From NCBI RefSeq assembly GCF_900115925.1, contig NZ_FOYF01000004.1, forward strand, positions 22,347 to 86,346: a stretch of 64,000 bases of DNA, given 5' to 3'. The position numbers and the translations under genes are program-made. This document shows, piece after piece, positions 34,294 to 42,364 of the stretch. How positions within the stretch are numbered: the first letter of the stretch is position 1; every line of letters starts with the position of its first letter. The notes under the pieces are model-generated. The model was not told where the DNA came from. It did not search any database and worked only from the letters and a program-made list of their open reading frames with translations. This DNA comes from Bacillus sp. cl95 (GTDB lineage Bacteria; Bacillota; Bacilli; Bacillales; Cytobacillaceae).

Positions 34294-34348
34294 AATAAGG
34301 CCCCAATGAGGAAGATTGAATCAAATCTCATTGGGGCCTTATTTTTTC
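34294..34348. terminator. Strong terminator between glpQ and the ydcZ region
   Basis: A 17-bp perfect stem (AATAAGGCCCCAATGAG and complement) with a 16-nt loop and TTTTTT on the right. It ends glpQ transcripts coming from the right. The AT-rich 34043-34293 upstream of the ydcZ unit shows no gene. Confidence 0.85.
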
Positions 34349-34390
34349 TAAGAGGACAACGCTAGGCATTGTCATCTTTCAAATTAAAAC

Positions 34391-35245
34391 TTATCTGCCT
34401 TTCAATACTCCACGAAGTAGGTCTGGAAAGTTTGTAAACATGCCTGTAACTCCCCAGTCTATAAGTTGTTTCATTCTTTCCTTATCATTAACTGTGTAAG
34501 GATGAAGTTGGAGACCACTATTAACAACCTTCTGTACGTATTCCTTGTCTAGATAGTTATGGTTGGGTCCCACTCCGATTGCATATTTTTTAATAGATTC
34601 AATTTCAGAATCTGTAATAACTGCATGTGCTTTATAAGAGAGCAGTTGAATCAGTTTTACGGATGGGTCAAGGTCCTTTATTTTTAACAGACTGAGAGAA
34701 CTGAATGACTGAACAAGGAGTGTATCCTTATTAATACCGTATTTATTTACAAGGCGCAAAAGTTCCTCTTCCATACCCGGATAAACATCAGGGGATTTTG
34801 TTTCGATATAATAATGAGCGTTCTTACCGAATCTTGAAAATACCTCTTCGAGTGTTGGCACTTTCAAACCTACATATTCCTGATTAGCGTATTGCGGGTA
34901 CTTTTCATTGAACCAGCTACCAGCATCCAACTGTTTGATTTCATTGAGAGTATAATCTTTTACCTTGCCCGATCCATTTGTTGTTCTGTCTAATGTCTCA
35001 TCGTGCATCGCAATTAATTGGCCATCTTTTGTCATCTGTAAATCAATTTCTATATAATCTCCATGCATTTTCTCGCCCATTTGATAAGAAGTAATTGTAT
35101 GTTCAGGAGCATAGCCAGAAGCGCCACGGTGGGATACATTTACAACGTCTTTATGTTTTTCCTCCGCCATAGCCGCTCCATTTCCTGAAATAATACCAAA
35201 TCCAATCACAAGCGTACCTAATGCGGACATCCACTTTCTTTTCAT
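34391..35245 (-). CDS. glpQ: Secreted glycerophosphodiester phosphodiesterase
   Basis: A 284-residue GDPD-family enzyme with an N-terminal signal peptide (MKRKWMSALGTLVIGFGIIS, likely cut after AMA at about residue 27). Catalytic features: SHRGASGYAPEHT (His-Arg), IEIDLQMTKDG (Glu-x-Asp), MHDETLDRTTNG (His). It hydrolyses glycerophosphodiesters, including deacylated lipids or teichoic acid breakdown products, to glycerol-3-phosphate outside the cell. GGGAG is about 8 nt before the ATG. No clear Pho box was found upstream. Monocistronic. Confidence 0.93.
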   Translation of the reverse strand: MKRKWMSALGTLVIGFGIISGNGAAMAEEKHKDVVNVSHRGASGYAPEHTITSYQMGEKMHGDYIEIDLQMTKDGQLIAMHDETLDRTTNGSGKVKDYTLNEIKQLDAGSWFNEKYPQYANQEYVGLKVPTLEEVFSRFGKNAHYYIETKSPDVYPGMEEELLRLVNKYGINKDTLLVQSFSSLSLLKIKDLDPSVKLIQLLSYKAHAVITDSEIESIKKYAIGVGPNHNYLDKEYVQKVVNSGLQLHPYTVNDKERMKQLIDWGVTGMFTNFPDLLRGVLKGR

Positions 35246-35603
35246 CTGCTCATCTCCCTATCTATTAATTAACTACATCTCAAAGTTAGCAGTAGTTTAT
35301 TAATTTCCTTTTTCACTCAGGTAAAGATAAGTCCCATACTAGATTACAAGAAAGTAAAAGCTAGAGGTTTCTACACGTTACTTTTTAGACAACAAAAAAA
35401 TGGCCAGTACGAAGACTGAGCCAAATTTAATGAATTTCTATTTGGAAAAGTTCTTTTAATGTTTAGTGTTAATTTTTTAAGTAGAAGTCGGGAATCCCTC
35501 TCTTTCCGTAGACGAACTGGAAAGAGAATGGATTCCCTTCCTTCCTTAATTTCATCAACGGCATCACTTAAAAGAGCGTTAGAAAAAATTGTTCCGACTA
35601 TGT
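35246..35603. other. Gap between glpQ and the lnr operon
   Basis: No gene, strong hairpin or recognisable promoter was seen here apart from the short reading frame discussed among the rejected items. It should contain the glpQ promoter and the end of the lnr transcript. Confidence 0.5.
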
Positions 35604-36764
35604 TCACTCGAATCTAATCCTGCGCATACCAACAATCAAAAACAGCAATGCGAATCCCATCAATATCGCCACATTATCTAGAATGTCTACCAATGTCCCC
35701 CCATTTGCCAACAAATCAGCAAAGCCGCTCATCGCCCATCTTTGAGGCAAGAATCCTGCAATTTTTTGCATGAAATCGGGTTCAATTTCGATTGGCCAGT
35801 AGACTCCGCTCACCATACAAGTTGCGACAACGACCAAGTTCCCAATAGAAGCTTGCTGTTCGGCTGTTTTTACTATACCCGCAATAAATAATCCAAGGCC
35901 AACGATGGCAAGCAACAACGCAGATACCAATACTACAATTGCCAACGGGTCTCCCCAATTCACATCGAAAATGAAATGAGTCGCCAATATCAAGACACCG
36001 AACTGGATCCATCCGATAAGGAAGAAGGATAATAAATAACCGCTTGCGATTTCAAGTTTGCTAGCTGGCATCGTCAACATACGGTACCAAACGCCATTCT
36101 TTCTTGCTTCCAAAATGGTACCTGTTACACTCATCATCATAATCATCACAAACATGATAGAAAATCCAGCGGCCCTCCCTGACATTTCATTCAATTCAGG
36201 ATTGGACTTTTTTGCGTCGAGATTCAATTTTTGAATCGGCATTGAAGAAATATCTGAATCGGCTCCGACTTTTTCGTACATTACCTGCCAAGCTTCACCG
36301 CTATAATCACTCCATTTTTTAGAGGCCGTAACACTGAGTAGCAATTTTGCCAACCTATCAGACACGATTTGTGTAATCGTAGAACTTGAAGTGAACTCCG
36401 GAATTTTTTGAAATTTGATTTCTGGTTGTTCACTTGCTAATAAGCTTCCTTCAAAACCTTTCGAAAGAATGATTGCTCCAGGAAAATCTTTGTTATCTAG
36501 AAGGCGTTCTGCATTCTTCTGTGTACTTTTCTTTACCTCAAATACAGACTGATTTTCTTTTAAACTTTTATATAATTGTTTCGATAAATCAGATTGGTCC
36601 TGATCAACCCATAGGATTGTCATCTTATCCTCTGAATGCTCTCCTAACAAGGATCCGAATATAAGTGTGAACAACAATGGCATTGCAAACATCAAGAGAT
36701 AACTTTGTCTTTTTTTCAAAATCCTCTGTAGCTCCATACCACAAATTGTCCATGCTTTTCTCAT
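35604..36764 (-). CDS. lnrN: ABC-2 type permease, LnrN-like
   Basis: A 386-residue ABC-2 exporter permease: one N-terminal helix (YLLMFAMPLLFTLIFGSLLG), a large extracellular domain of about 170 residues (SDLSKQLYKSLKENQ onward), and five C-terminal helices (AAGFSIMFVMIMMMSVTG, MQKIAGFLPQRWAMSGFADL). Length and order match B. subtilis LnrN (YfiN), part of the linearmycin-resistance exporter. AAGGAGGGG precedes the ATG. It is the last gene of lnrJ-K-L-M-N. Substrate in this organism is inferred only. Confidence 0.85.
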   Translation of the reverse strand: MRKAWTICGMELQRILKKRQSYLLMFAMPLLFTLIFGSLLGEHSEDKMTILWVDQDQSDLSKQLYKSLKENQSVFEVKKSTQKNAERLLDNKDFPGAIILSKGFEGSLLASEQPEIKFQKIPEFTSSSTITQIVSDRLAKLLLSVTASKKWSDYSGEAWQVMYEKVGADSDISSMPIQKLNLDAKKSNPELNEMSGRAAGFSIMFVMIMMMSVTGTILEARKNGVWYRMLTMPASKLEIASGYLLSFFLIGWIQFGVLILATHFIFDVNWGDPLAIVVLVSALLLAIVGLGLFIAGIVKTAEQQASIGNLVVVATCMVSGVYWPIEIEPDFMQKIAGFLPQRWAMSGFADLLANGGTLVDILDNVAILMGFALLFLIVGMRRIRFE

Positions 36765-36776
36765 GCTATCCCCTCC

Positions 36777-37979
36777 TTAATTCGCTCGCAGTCGCCAAGT
36801 ACCAATGCTTAACGACGCAAGCCCCATAAATAGTAATACAACGATTGGCACATACAACTCGTTCCACTCTGTGCCGGACATAATATCCAAAAAGCTCGTT
36901 AGCGCCCATTTATTAGGTGTAACGCTGGCAACCATCTGCAATGTATCGGGGAACAAGTAGATTGGAAGCATGGAACCTCCTAAGATTGCGAAAATCTGCA
37001 CCCCTACACCACTTACCACGTCGGTGGTTTTCGCATCTGAAACGACTGCGGCTAACGCCATTGACAAACCAGATACAGCTACTGAATAAGCTAAGCCAAT
37101 CGAAAATACCTGCAAAACATTTTCTCCCCAACTGACATCAAAGAATAAAGTAGTTGCCGTAAAAAAGATCACTAATTGGATGAGTGCAAACAACAATGTC
37201 CCTAAGAACTTGCCGATAAGAATGGAGGTGTGGCTGGTTGGCGTAATCATTAAGCGCGCCAATGTTTCGGTTGAACGCTCCTCAATAATGGATTTGGCAC
37301 CGACCGTTGCATTAAAGAGTAAGAACATGACAGCCATCCCTGCTGCGTAATATTGCATGGATGAAACAAATTTCTTCCCAACTGATTCCTCCATAAGCGG
37401 TATTCCATCCTTTCCAGCTTCCTTCAATTCTTGCACGATTTCAGTAGCCGCTTCATTCATGTTCACTTTTCCTGTCGTAACAGCTTCTGATTGTGTCAAA
37501 TCACTTATGACGATTTTAGCCGTGACCGAAAGCATCTTGGCACGCTCACTGAAAGACTTGAGTACGGATTCTACGACTGATGCCTTTAATGGTTGTTCTG
37601 ATAATGATAAAATACTGACTTCTTTCAATTCACCTTGCTCTAAATCTCTGCTCCATCCTTGAGGAAAGGAAAGGCCTACATCTATTTTTTCATCCTTAAT
37701 CAAATCTTTTAACTCTTTGTCATCCTTCACTTTTTTTACTTTAATAAAAGAAAGTTCTGGTAAAACCTCTTCTTTAAACGTTACAGCCAGTGGATCTTGA
37801 TCATTTAATACCAATCCCACTTTTGTTTCCGCGAATCCTCCGTCGCCTCCCATGACCGAATTCAATGCAGAACCTAGTATCGCCGTCAGTACAAGAGGCA
37901 TTAAGATCATCGTCAAGAATCCTTTTCTGTCAGTGAAACGGATCATAAAGTCCTTCCAAGCAATTGTTAAGCTTTTCAT
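36777..37979 (-). CDS. lnrM: ABC-2 type permease, LnrM-like
   Basis: A 400-residue permease with the same plan as its neighbour: N-terminal helix (GFLTMILMPLVLTAILGSAL), an extracellular domain, and a C-terminal bundle containing GAKSIIEERSTETLARLMITP, the cytoplasmic coupling helix region. It forms a heterodimer with the downstream permease, driven by the LnrL-like ATPase. GGGGGAGAG precedes the ATG. It starts 12 nt after the ATPase gene and ends 12 nt before the next permease gene, so the three are one unit. Confidence 0.87.
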   Translation of the reverse strand: MKSLTIAWKDFMIRFTDRKGFLTMILMPLVLTAILGSALNSVMGGDGGFAETKVGLVLNDQDPLAVTFKEEVLPELSFIKVKKVKDDKELKDLIKDEKIDVGLSFPQGWSRDLEQGELKEVSILSLSEQPLKASVVESVLKSFSERAKMLSVTAKIVISDLTQSEAVTTGKVNMNEAATEIVQELKEAGKDGIPLMEESVGKKFVSSMQYYAAGMAVMFLLFNATVGAKSIIEERSTETLARLMITPTSHTSILIGKFLGTLLFALIQLVIFFTATTLFFDVSWGENVLQVFSIGLAYSVAVSGLSMALAAVVSDAKTTDVVSGVGVQIFAILGGSMLPIYLFPDTLQMVASVTPNKWALTSFLDIMSGTEWNELYVPIVVLLFMGLASLSIGTWRLRAN

Positions 37980-37991
37980 TTTCTCTCCCCC

Positions 37992-38927
37992 TTAGTCGCG
38001 CAATGATCTGCCGGTTAATGATAAAAACAAACTCTCCAAATTGGGCTCCTTCACTTCAAAAGACTGCACGTGAACATGATGTTTTACAGCGCACGCCATG
38101 ATTTCCCCTACTACAAGCTGATGGCTACTAACAAAAATATCAAGTGAAAGTGCTTCCGTATCGGTAACGATCCGCTCAACATGCTCCATTTCCTTTATAC
38201 ATGTAACAAACTCTTCATTTAGATGATTGACGATCATTTTAATAACTGTTCCGCCTGCAAGACGATTGCATAAATCGCTCTTCGTTCCAAGCGCAATCAT
38301 TTTTCCTTGATCGACGATACCGATTCGGTTACAAAGGTATTCAACTTCTTCCATGTAATGACTTGTGTAAATAACTGTCATGCCGTTTTCATTCAACTTT
38401 TTTACCGTTTCTAAAATGTGATTTCTAGATTGTGGATCAATTCCTACTGTTGGCTCATCCATGATTAATAGTTCAGGATCATGCATCAAGGCAGCACCGA
38501 TATTTATCCGGCGTTTCATCCCACCTGAAAATGTCTCAATTTTATCCTTAGCGCGCTCGCTCAATCCCACATACTCAAGTACTTCCTCTGCCCTCTTTTT
38601 CGCTTGTGAACCGGACAATCCGTACATCTTTCCCCAGAAAAGCAAGTTGTCTTTAGCTGACATCGTTGGATAAAGTGCTATTTCCTGAGGCACAACCCCT
38701 ATTTTCTTTTTAACGTCCATCGTGTTCTTTTTGACTGAACTTCCACCAACAGTTATTTCACCTGCATCGTAAGAAAGCAGTCCACAAATCATGCTGATGG
38801 TTGTAGACTTTCCGGCCCCGTTAGGACCTAATAAACCAAAAGCCTCACCTTTATTGACTTGAAACGAAACTCCTCGCACAACTTCTTTATGATTAAACGA
38901 TTTTTTGATATCCTCCACAACTAACAT
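37992..38927 (-). CDS. lnrL: ABC transporter ATP-binding protein, LnrL-like
   Basis: A 311-residue ABC ATPase: Walker A GPNGAGKSTTIS, Q-loop GVVPQEIALYP, signature FSGGMKRRINIGAAL, Walker B LLIMDEPTVGID, and H-loop YTSHYMEE. A C-terminal extension (about residues 225-311) is typical of antibiotic exporters. It matches B. subtilis LnrL (YfiL), which energises lipid-peptide or polyene (linearmycin) resistance. GGGGAG precedes the ATG. Separated from the two-component genes by a terminator and a palindrome, so it probably has its own regulated promoter. Confidence 0.9.
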   Translation of the reverse strand: MLVVEDIKKSFNHKEVVRGVSFQVNKGEAFGLLGPNGAGKSTTISMICGLLSYDAGEITVGGSSVKKNTMDVKKKIGVVPQEIALYPTMSAKDNLLFWGKMYGLSGSQAKKRAEEVLEYVGLSERAKDKIETFSGGMKRRINIGAALMHDPELLIMDEPTVGIDPQSRNHILETVKKLNENGMTVIYTSHYMEEVEYLCNRIGIVDQGKMIALGTKSDLCNRLAGGTVIKMIVNHLNEEFVTCIKEMEHVERIVTDTEALSLDIFVSSHQLVVGEIMACAVKHHVHVQSFEVKEPNLESLFLSLTGRSLRD

Positions 38928-38962
38928 TGCTGGTCACTCCCCTGTTCCAATTTATACTCTTA

Positions 38963-38976
38963 TTTTATTAATAAAA
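38963..38976. promoter_or_regulatory. Palindrome upstream of lnrL
   Basis: TTTTATTAATAAAA, a 14-bp perfect palindrome 36 bp before the lnrL start. It is a candidate site for the LnrK-like response regulator; AT-richness makes chance occurrence possible. Confidence 0.35.
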
Positions 38977-39013
38977 GAAATTTTTTCCATGTAGCGCAAG
39001 ATAGAACTTTTCC

Positions 39014-39040
39014 ATAAAAAAAGGCCCTTATCAGGCCTAC
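39014..39040 (-). terminator. Terminator after the two-component genes
   Basis: Stem AGGCC / GGCCT with a 7-nt loop, followed by TTTTTTT on the minus strand. It divides lnrJK from lnrLMN. Confidence 0.7.
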
Positions 39041-39078
39041 TTTCGTTTTCTCTATGCTAAAAGTCATGTACCTATACA

Positions 39079-39747
39079 TTACTCAAAAATCGTGATGCCA
39101 TATCTTACTGCAAAGATGGCCGCTTGTGTACGGTCTCGCAACCCAAGTTTATTAATCAAATTAGAGACATGATTCTTCACAGTTCCTTCTGTAATGAACA
39201 ATAAGTTTGCTATCTCTTTATTACTCAATCCAAATCCAAGTTGTTGAAGAACATCCGTCTCCCGCTCGGTCAGTTCTTCCAATTCTTTCGGAAACTCTAC
39301 TTTGTCATTTACATTCTCAATGGTACGCGTCTTCTTTAATTCGCTGAGCATTTGAGCGGTAATGTCTGGCGGCAGGACGACTCCACCCGAATGAACGGTT
39401 TGGATGGCTTTCACAATGGTATCAGTCGACATATCCTTCAGCAAATAACCGCTCGCCCCTTCTTCCAAGGCTTGAAAGATGAGATCACTGTCCTTGAAAG
39501 TTGTCAGCATCAACACCTTTGTTCCAGATGTATTTTTTGTGATTAGTCTCGTCCCTTCCACACCGCTCGTTCCCGGCATGCGTATATCCATTAGAACAAT
39601 ATCAGGGGCCAACTCTAATACTTTTTGAAAAGCCTCCTGTCCGTCAGCAGCTGTCCCGATTACCGATAGTTCTGGTCTCAAACCGAGCAGACTGGCTAAC
39701 CCCTCCCGAATCAATGGCTGATCGTCCACTATGATTACTTTTATCAT
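39079..39747 (-). CDS. lnrK: NarL/LuxR-family response regulator, LnrK-like
   Basis: A 222-residue two-component regulator. The receiver domain has VDDQPLIREGL, phospho-acceptor Asp in DIVLMDIRMPG, and Lys in YLLKDMS; the C-terminal LuxR-type HTH is LTERETDVLQQLGFGLSNKE followed by TVKNHVSNLINKLG. GGGGGAAG precedes the ATG. The start overlaps the kinase stop (ATGA). It should activate the exporter operon when phosphorylated by the adjacent kinase. Confidence 0.9.
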   Translation of the reverse strand: MIKVIIVDDQPLIREGLASLLGLRPELSVIGTAADGQEAFQKVLELAPDIVLMDIRMPGTSGVEGTRLITKNTSGTKVLMLTTFKDSDLIFQALEEGASGYLLKDMSTDTIVKAIQTVHSGGVVLPPDITAQMLSELKKTRTIENVNDKVEFPKELEELTERETDVLQQLGFGLSNKEIANLLFITEGTVKNHVSNLINKLGLRDRTQAAIFAVRYGITIFE

Positions 39748-40937
39748 TTACTTCCCCCTGCGACCCATTTTTTTTGCAGAAGAGGAAAGTTCATTTTCAT
39801 GTGGAAACCTTCGCCCTCCTTACTTTGACATAAAACTGATCCCCCATGTTCTTCAACGCGCTCTTTCATATTGATAAGTCCAAAACCTGGATGAATCGAA
39901 GGAACCCCTTTCCCATTGTCCTTCGTCGTAACGATGATTTCGTCAGAAGAACAATCGATGCTTAACCAAAAGGATCTTGCATCTCCATGTCTTTTTGCAT
40001 TGGTCATTGCCTCCTGAATGAGTCTTATCAATGTCGGTTGCAACGAAACAGGAATCATGACTGGATCTCCGCTTAACTCAAAAACCGTTTCCAAACTTGT
40101 CGTTTTATAGAAGTCTCCTAGTAGTTTACGAATCAATGGAATAAAGGAAAGGTGTTCACTCTCTTGAGGATGAATAGTCCTTACAGAAAATCGGATTTCG
40201 TCAAGAGCTCCTCTAGCAAGTTCATCGCAAACCGACAGCGTTTCTCCTGCTTTATCAGGATTAAGTTTGATTAATTCACGCCCCAACTCTAATTGCACAA
40301 GCAAGGCAGTCATTTTATGTCCAACCGTATCATGAATTTCCCTTGCGATCCGATTTCTCTCATGAATGGAAGTGAGTTCTTCCACTTGCTTTGAATACAC
40401 TTTCAGTTGCTGATGAGCATCCGAAAGCGCGTCATGAGAATCATTTAATTGGGTGTATTGTTCATTCATTGTCTCCCGCGCACTCAGTAATTTCCGAATC
40501 AAATCTCCGACAACCGCACCATAAAACACAAACATAGTACTAATGAGGTTATCAGAAAAATCTAGATACCCCGTTTCCTTTTTCCAATAATACATGACAG
40601 AGATCCACATTATAAGAAATATGATTGCACAGGCTTTAAAGAACTTTTTATTATCATTATGTAAAAACAAAGTAACAGAAACGATCCCTAATAATATTAA
40701 GTATAAAGTCGAACCAGGAAATAAGAAGCCATAGGTAAAGCTTAGAAAGGCATCCGTTAAAATAACGATATTTACGGTCTTTTGATTTTTGCTAGTAAAG
40801 ATGACAAAATGATTGAAAGCAAAAATAATAGCAGCCAAAATGACAAATCCCTTTAGTAAGTAATGATTGTCAGGCAGCCTCAAATAACAAACCGTGCTTA
40901 AAAGCACGAACATGACTAACCGAGTATACTTTAACAA
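39744..40937 (-). CDS. lnrJ: Sensor histidine kinase, LnrJ-like
   Basis: A 397-residue membrane kinase. About five or six N-terminal hydrophobic segments (to about residue 150) precede a coiled coil (QYTQLNDSHDALSDAHQQLK), the HisKA_3 box with phospho-acceptor His in IAREIHDTVGHKMTALL, and a HATPase with VTTKDNGKGV and GFGLINMKERVEEHGG. The short membrane sensor without an extracellular domain is typical of kinases that sense membrane-active compounds with an ABC-2 exporter. Start is a TTG at 40937, 5 nt after GGGGTG. Confidence 0.88.
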   Translation of the reverse strand: MLKYTRLVMFVLLSTVCYLRLPDNHYLLKGFVILAAIIFAFNHFVIFTSKNQKTVNIVILTDAFLSFTYGFLFPGSTLYLILLGIVSVTLFLHNDNKKFFKACAIIFLIMWISVMYYWKKETGYLDFSDNLISTMFVFYGAVVGDLIRKLLSARETMNEQYTQLNDSHDALSDAHQQLKVYSKQVEELTSIHERNRIAREIHDTVGHKMTALLVQLELGRELIKLNPDKAGETLSVCDELARGALDEIRFSVRTIHPQESEHLSFIPLIRKLLGDFYKTTSLETVFELSGDPVMIPVSLQPTLIRLIQEAMTNAKRHGDARSFWLSIDCSSDEIIVTTKDNGKGVPSIHPGFGLINMKERVEEHGGSVLCQSKEGEGFHMKMNFPLLQKKWVAGGSK

Positions 40938-41270
40938 TTACGCACCCCATATCTATCATATTCTGAAGGAATTCCGTTAAATAACACTACTACATAAAAA
41001 AAGGCTTGAATAATCACTCATTCAAACCTTTTTAATCCTATGGATATTTCTCTATGAGCTTCGTGAATTCCTCTATTATTTCGAATATCAAAACCCTTTC
41101 CTTCAGCCAAAATTACTAGGTTTCATTCCTACACTTATACTTTACGCCTTCACTCATACCCCATAAGAAGCAATCCTCCCTCTTTTTATTGCATCATGTA
41201 TAAAAAAGAATTAATATTGTAAAGTTATTTGAATATAGTAAGAGTTAATCTAGAAGGAAGGCTTTCCACC
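40938..41270. other. Intergenic region between the kinase and acyltransferase genes
   Basis: No gene seen. An imperfect hairpin (AAAAAGGCTTGAA and TTCAAACCTTTTT, 40998-41033, 10-nt loop) lies about 60 bp before the kinase start and could act as a leader hairpin on the minus strand, where the mismatch becomes a G-U pair. The rest is AT-rich and holds the divergent promoters. Confidence 0.4.
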
Positions 41271-42281
41271 ATGAAAACAAACAGAAAAACAGGGCTCGAC
41301 CTAGTAAGGGCATTTGCCATCCTATTTGTAATATGTGTGCATTTCTTTCTCAAAACTGAGTTTTATTCGACATCACTGTTAGGAAAAAACATGTATCTTC
41401 AAGTTTCCATGAGGATGAGTTTTTTAATTTGTGTCCCCCTGTTCATCATCCTTACAGGCTATCTACAAATTGAGAAAACACCAACAAAAAGCTATTTCAA
41501 AAAAATCATACCTATCCTCGTCGTGTATCTCATTTATTCAATTATCGCAATCTTGGTACGAGAGTATTATTTTAAAGAAAATAATTCTGCATTAGAATGG
41601 TTTGCGATGATTTTAAGTTTCAAGGCTGACAGTTACTCATGGTATGTGAATATGTATATTGGGTTATTCTTACTTAGCCCGTACATCAATATCCTATATA
41701 AAAATATAAATACGAGGAAGCAAAAAATAATATTGATTGCAATTTTATTTTTTATTACTGGCGTTCCTGACTTTTTGAATCACAAGTTAAGAGGAATCCT
41801 TTTCTTCCCAGACTTTTGGGTAACAATTTATCCTATAACTTATTATCTAATCGGGTGTTACATTAGAGAATATCAAATTAAACTTAACAAAGTGTGGGGA
41901 TTGATTGCGCTCTTCACAGTCATCCTTTTCGAAACGTTTATCGAAGTTCATTATGCAATGGGCGGAATATTTAAGGGAATGTCAGGATATTACTCCTCAC
42001 TACTTATTGCGATTCATTCGTTGATTTTTTTCCTTATCTTTTATGATATGAACATTAAGGTTAATTTCATTTCAAAGGCCATAACACTAGTTTCTTTATT
42101 ATCTCTTGATATTTATCTAGCCTCGAATATCACAGATAGATTTGTATATGAGTACGTCTTGAAAAACCTTTTTGATACCCAGCAGCAAATCATATATTAC
42201 TTCATTCCAATTACTTTAACTACTTTTTCTTTAGCGTTTACGCTATCCTTCTTACGACATAAGTTAATTCGATTAAGATAA
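41271..42281 (+). CDS. Membrane acyltransferase, acyltransferase-3 family
   Basis: A 336-residue polytopic membrane protein, about ten helices. The N-terminal block RKTGLDLVRAFAILFVICVH with the catalytic-type His, the RMSFLICVPLFIILTGYL region and the late DIYLASNITDRF are characteristic of acyltransferase-3 enzymes, which O-acetylate cell-wall or surface glycans. ATG 41271 was chosen because it gives the family start; AAGGAAGG is about 10 nt upstream. B. subtilis has a similar gene (yfiQ) near its lnr locus. Low GC compared with neighbours. Confidence 0.83.
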   Translation: MKTNRKTGLDLVRAFAILFVICVHFFLKTEFYSTSLLGKNMYLQVSMRMSFLICVPLFIILTGYLQIEKTPTKSYFKKIIPILVVYLIYSIIAILVREYYFKENNSALEWFAMILSFKADSYSWYVNMYIGLFLLSPYINILYKNINTRKQKIILIAILFFITGVPDFLNHKLRGILFFPDFWVTIYPITYYLIGCYIREYQIKLNKVWGLIALFTVILFETFIEVHYAMGGIFKGMSGYYSSLLIAIHSLIFFLIFYDMNIKVNFISKAITLVSLLSLDIYLASNITDRFVYEYVLKNLFDTQQQIIYYFIPITLTTFSLAFTLSFLRHKLIRLR

Positions 42282-42288
42282 GTAAATG

Positions 42289-42345
42289 AAAAAAAGAGGT
42301 TCCACTGCTGATTTTTTAAATATCATGTGGGAACCTCTTTTTTTA
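42289..42345. terminator. Bidirectional terminator between acyltransferase and ABC exporter genes
   Basis: Arms AAAAAGAGGTTCC / GGAACCTCTTTTT with a long loop, flanked by A- and T-runs on both sides, between convergent genes. Confidence 0.85.
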
Positions 42346-42364
42346 TACAATCTTTACGCTATAG

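Noticed and set aside
35371..35607. A 78-codon minus-strand frame coupled by GTGA to the end of lnrN
   Set aside because: Only a GTG overlapping the previous stop, no family resemblance, and a Cys/Trp/Phe-rich C-terminus (SYWPFFCCLKSNV) unlike a soluble protein. Could be a real coupled gene but evidence is too thin.
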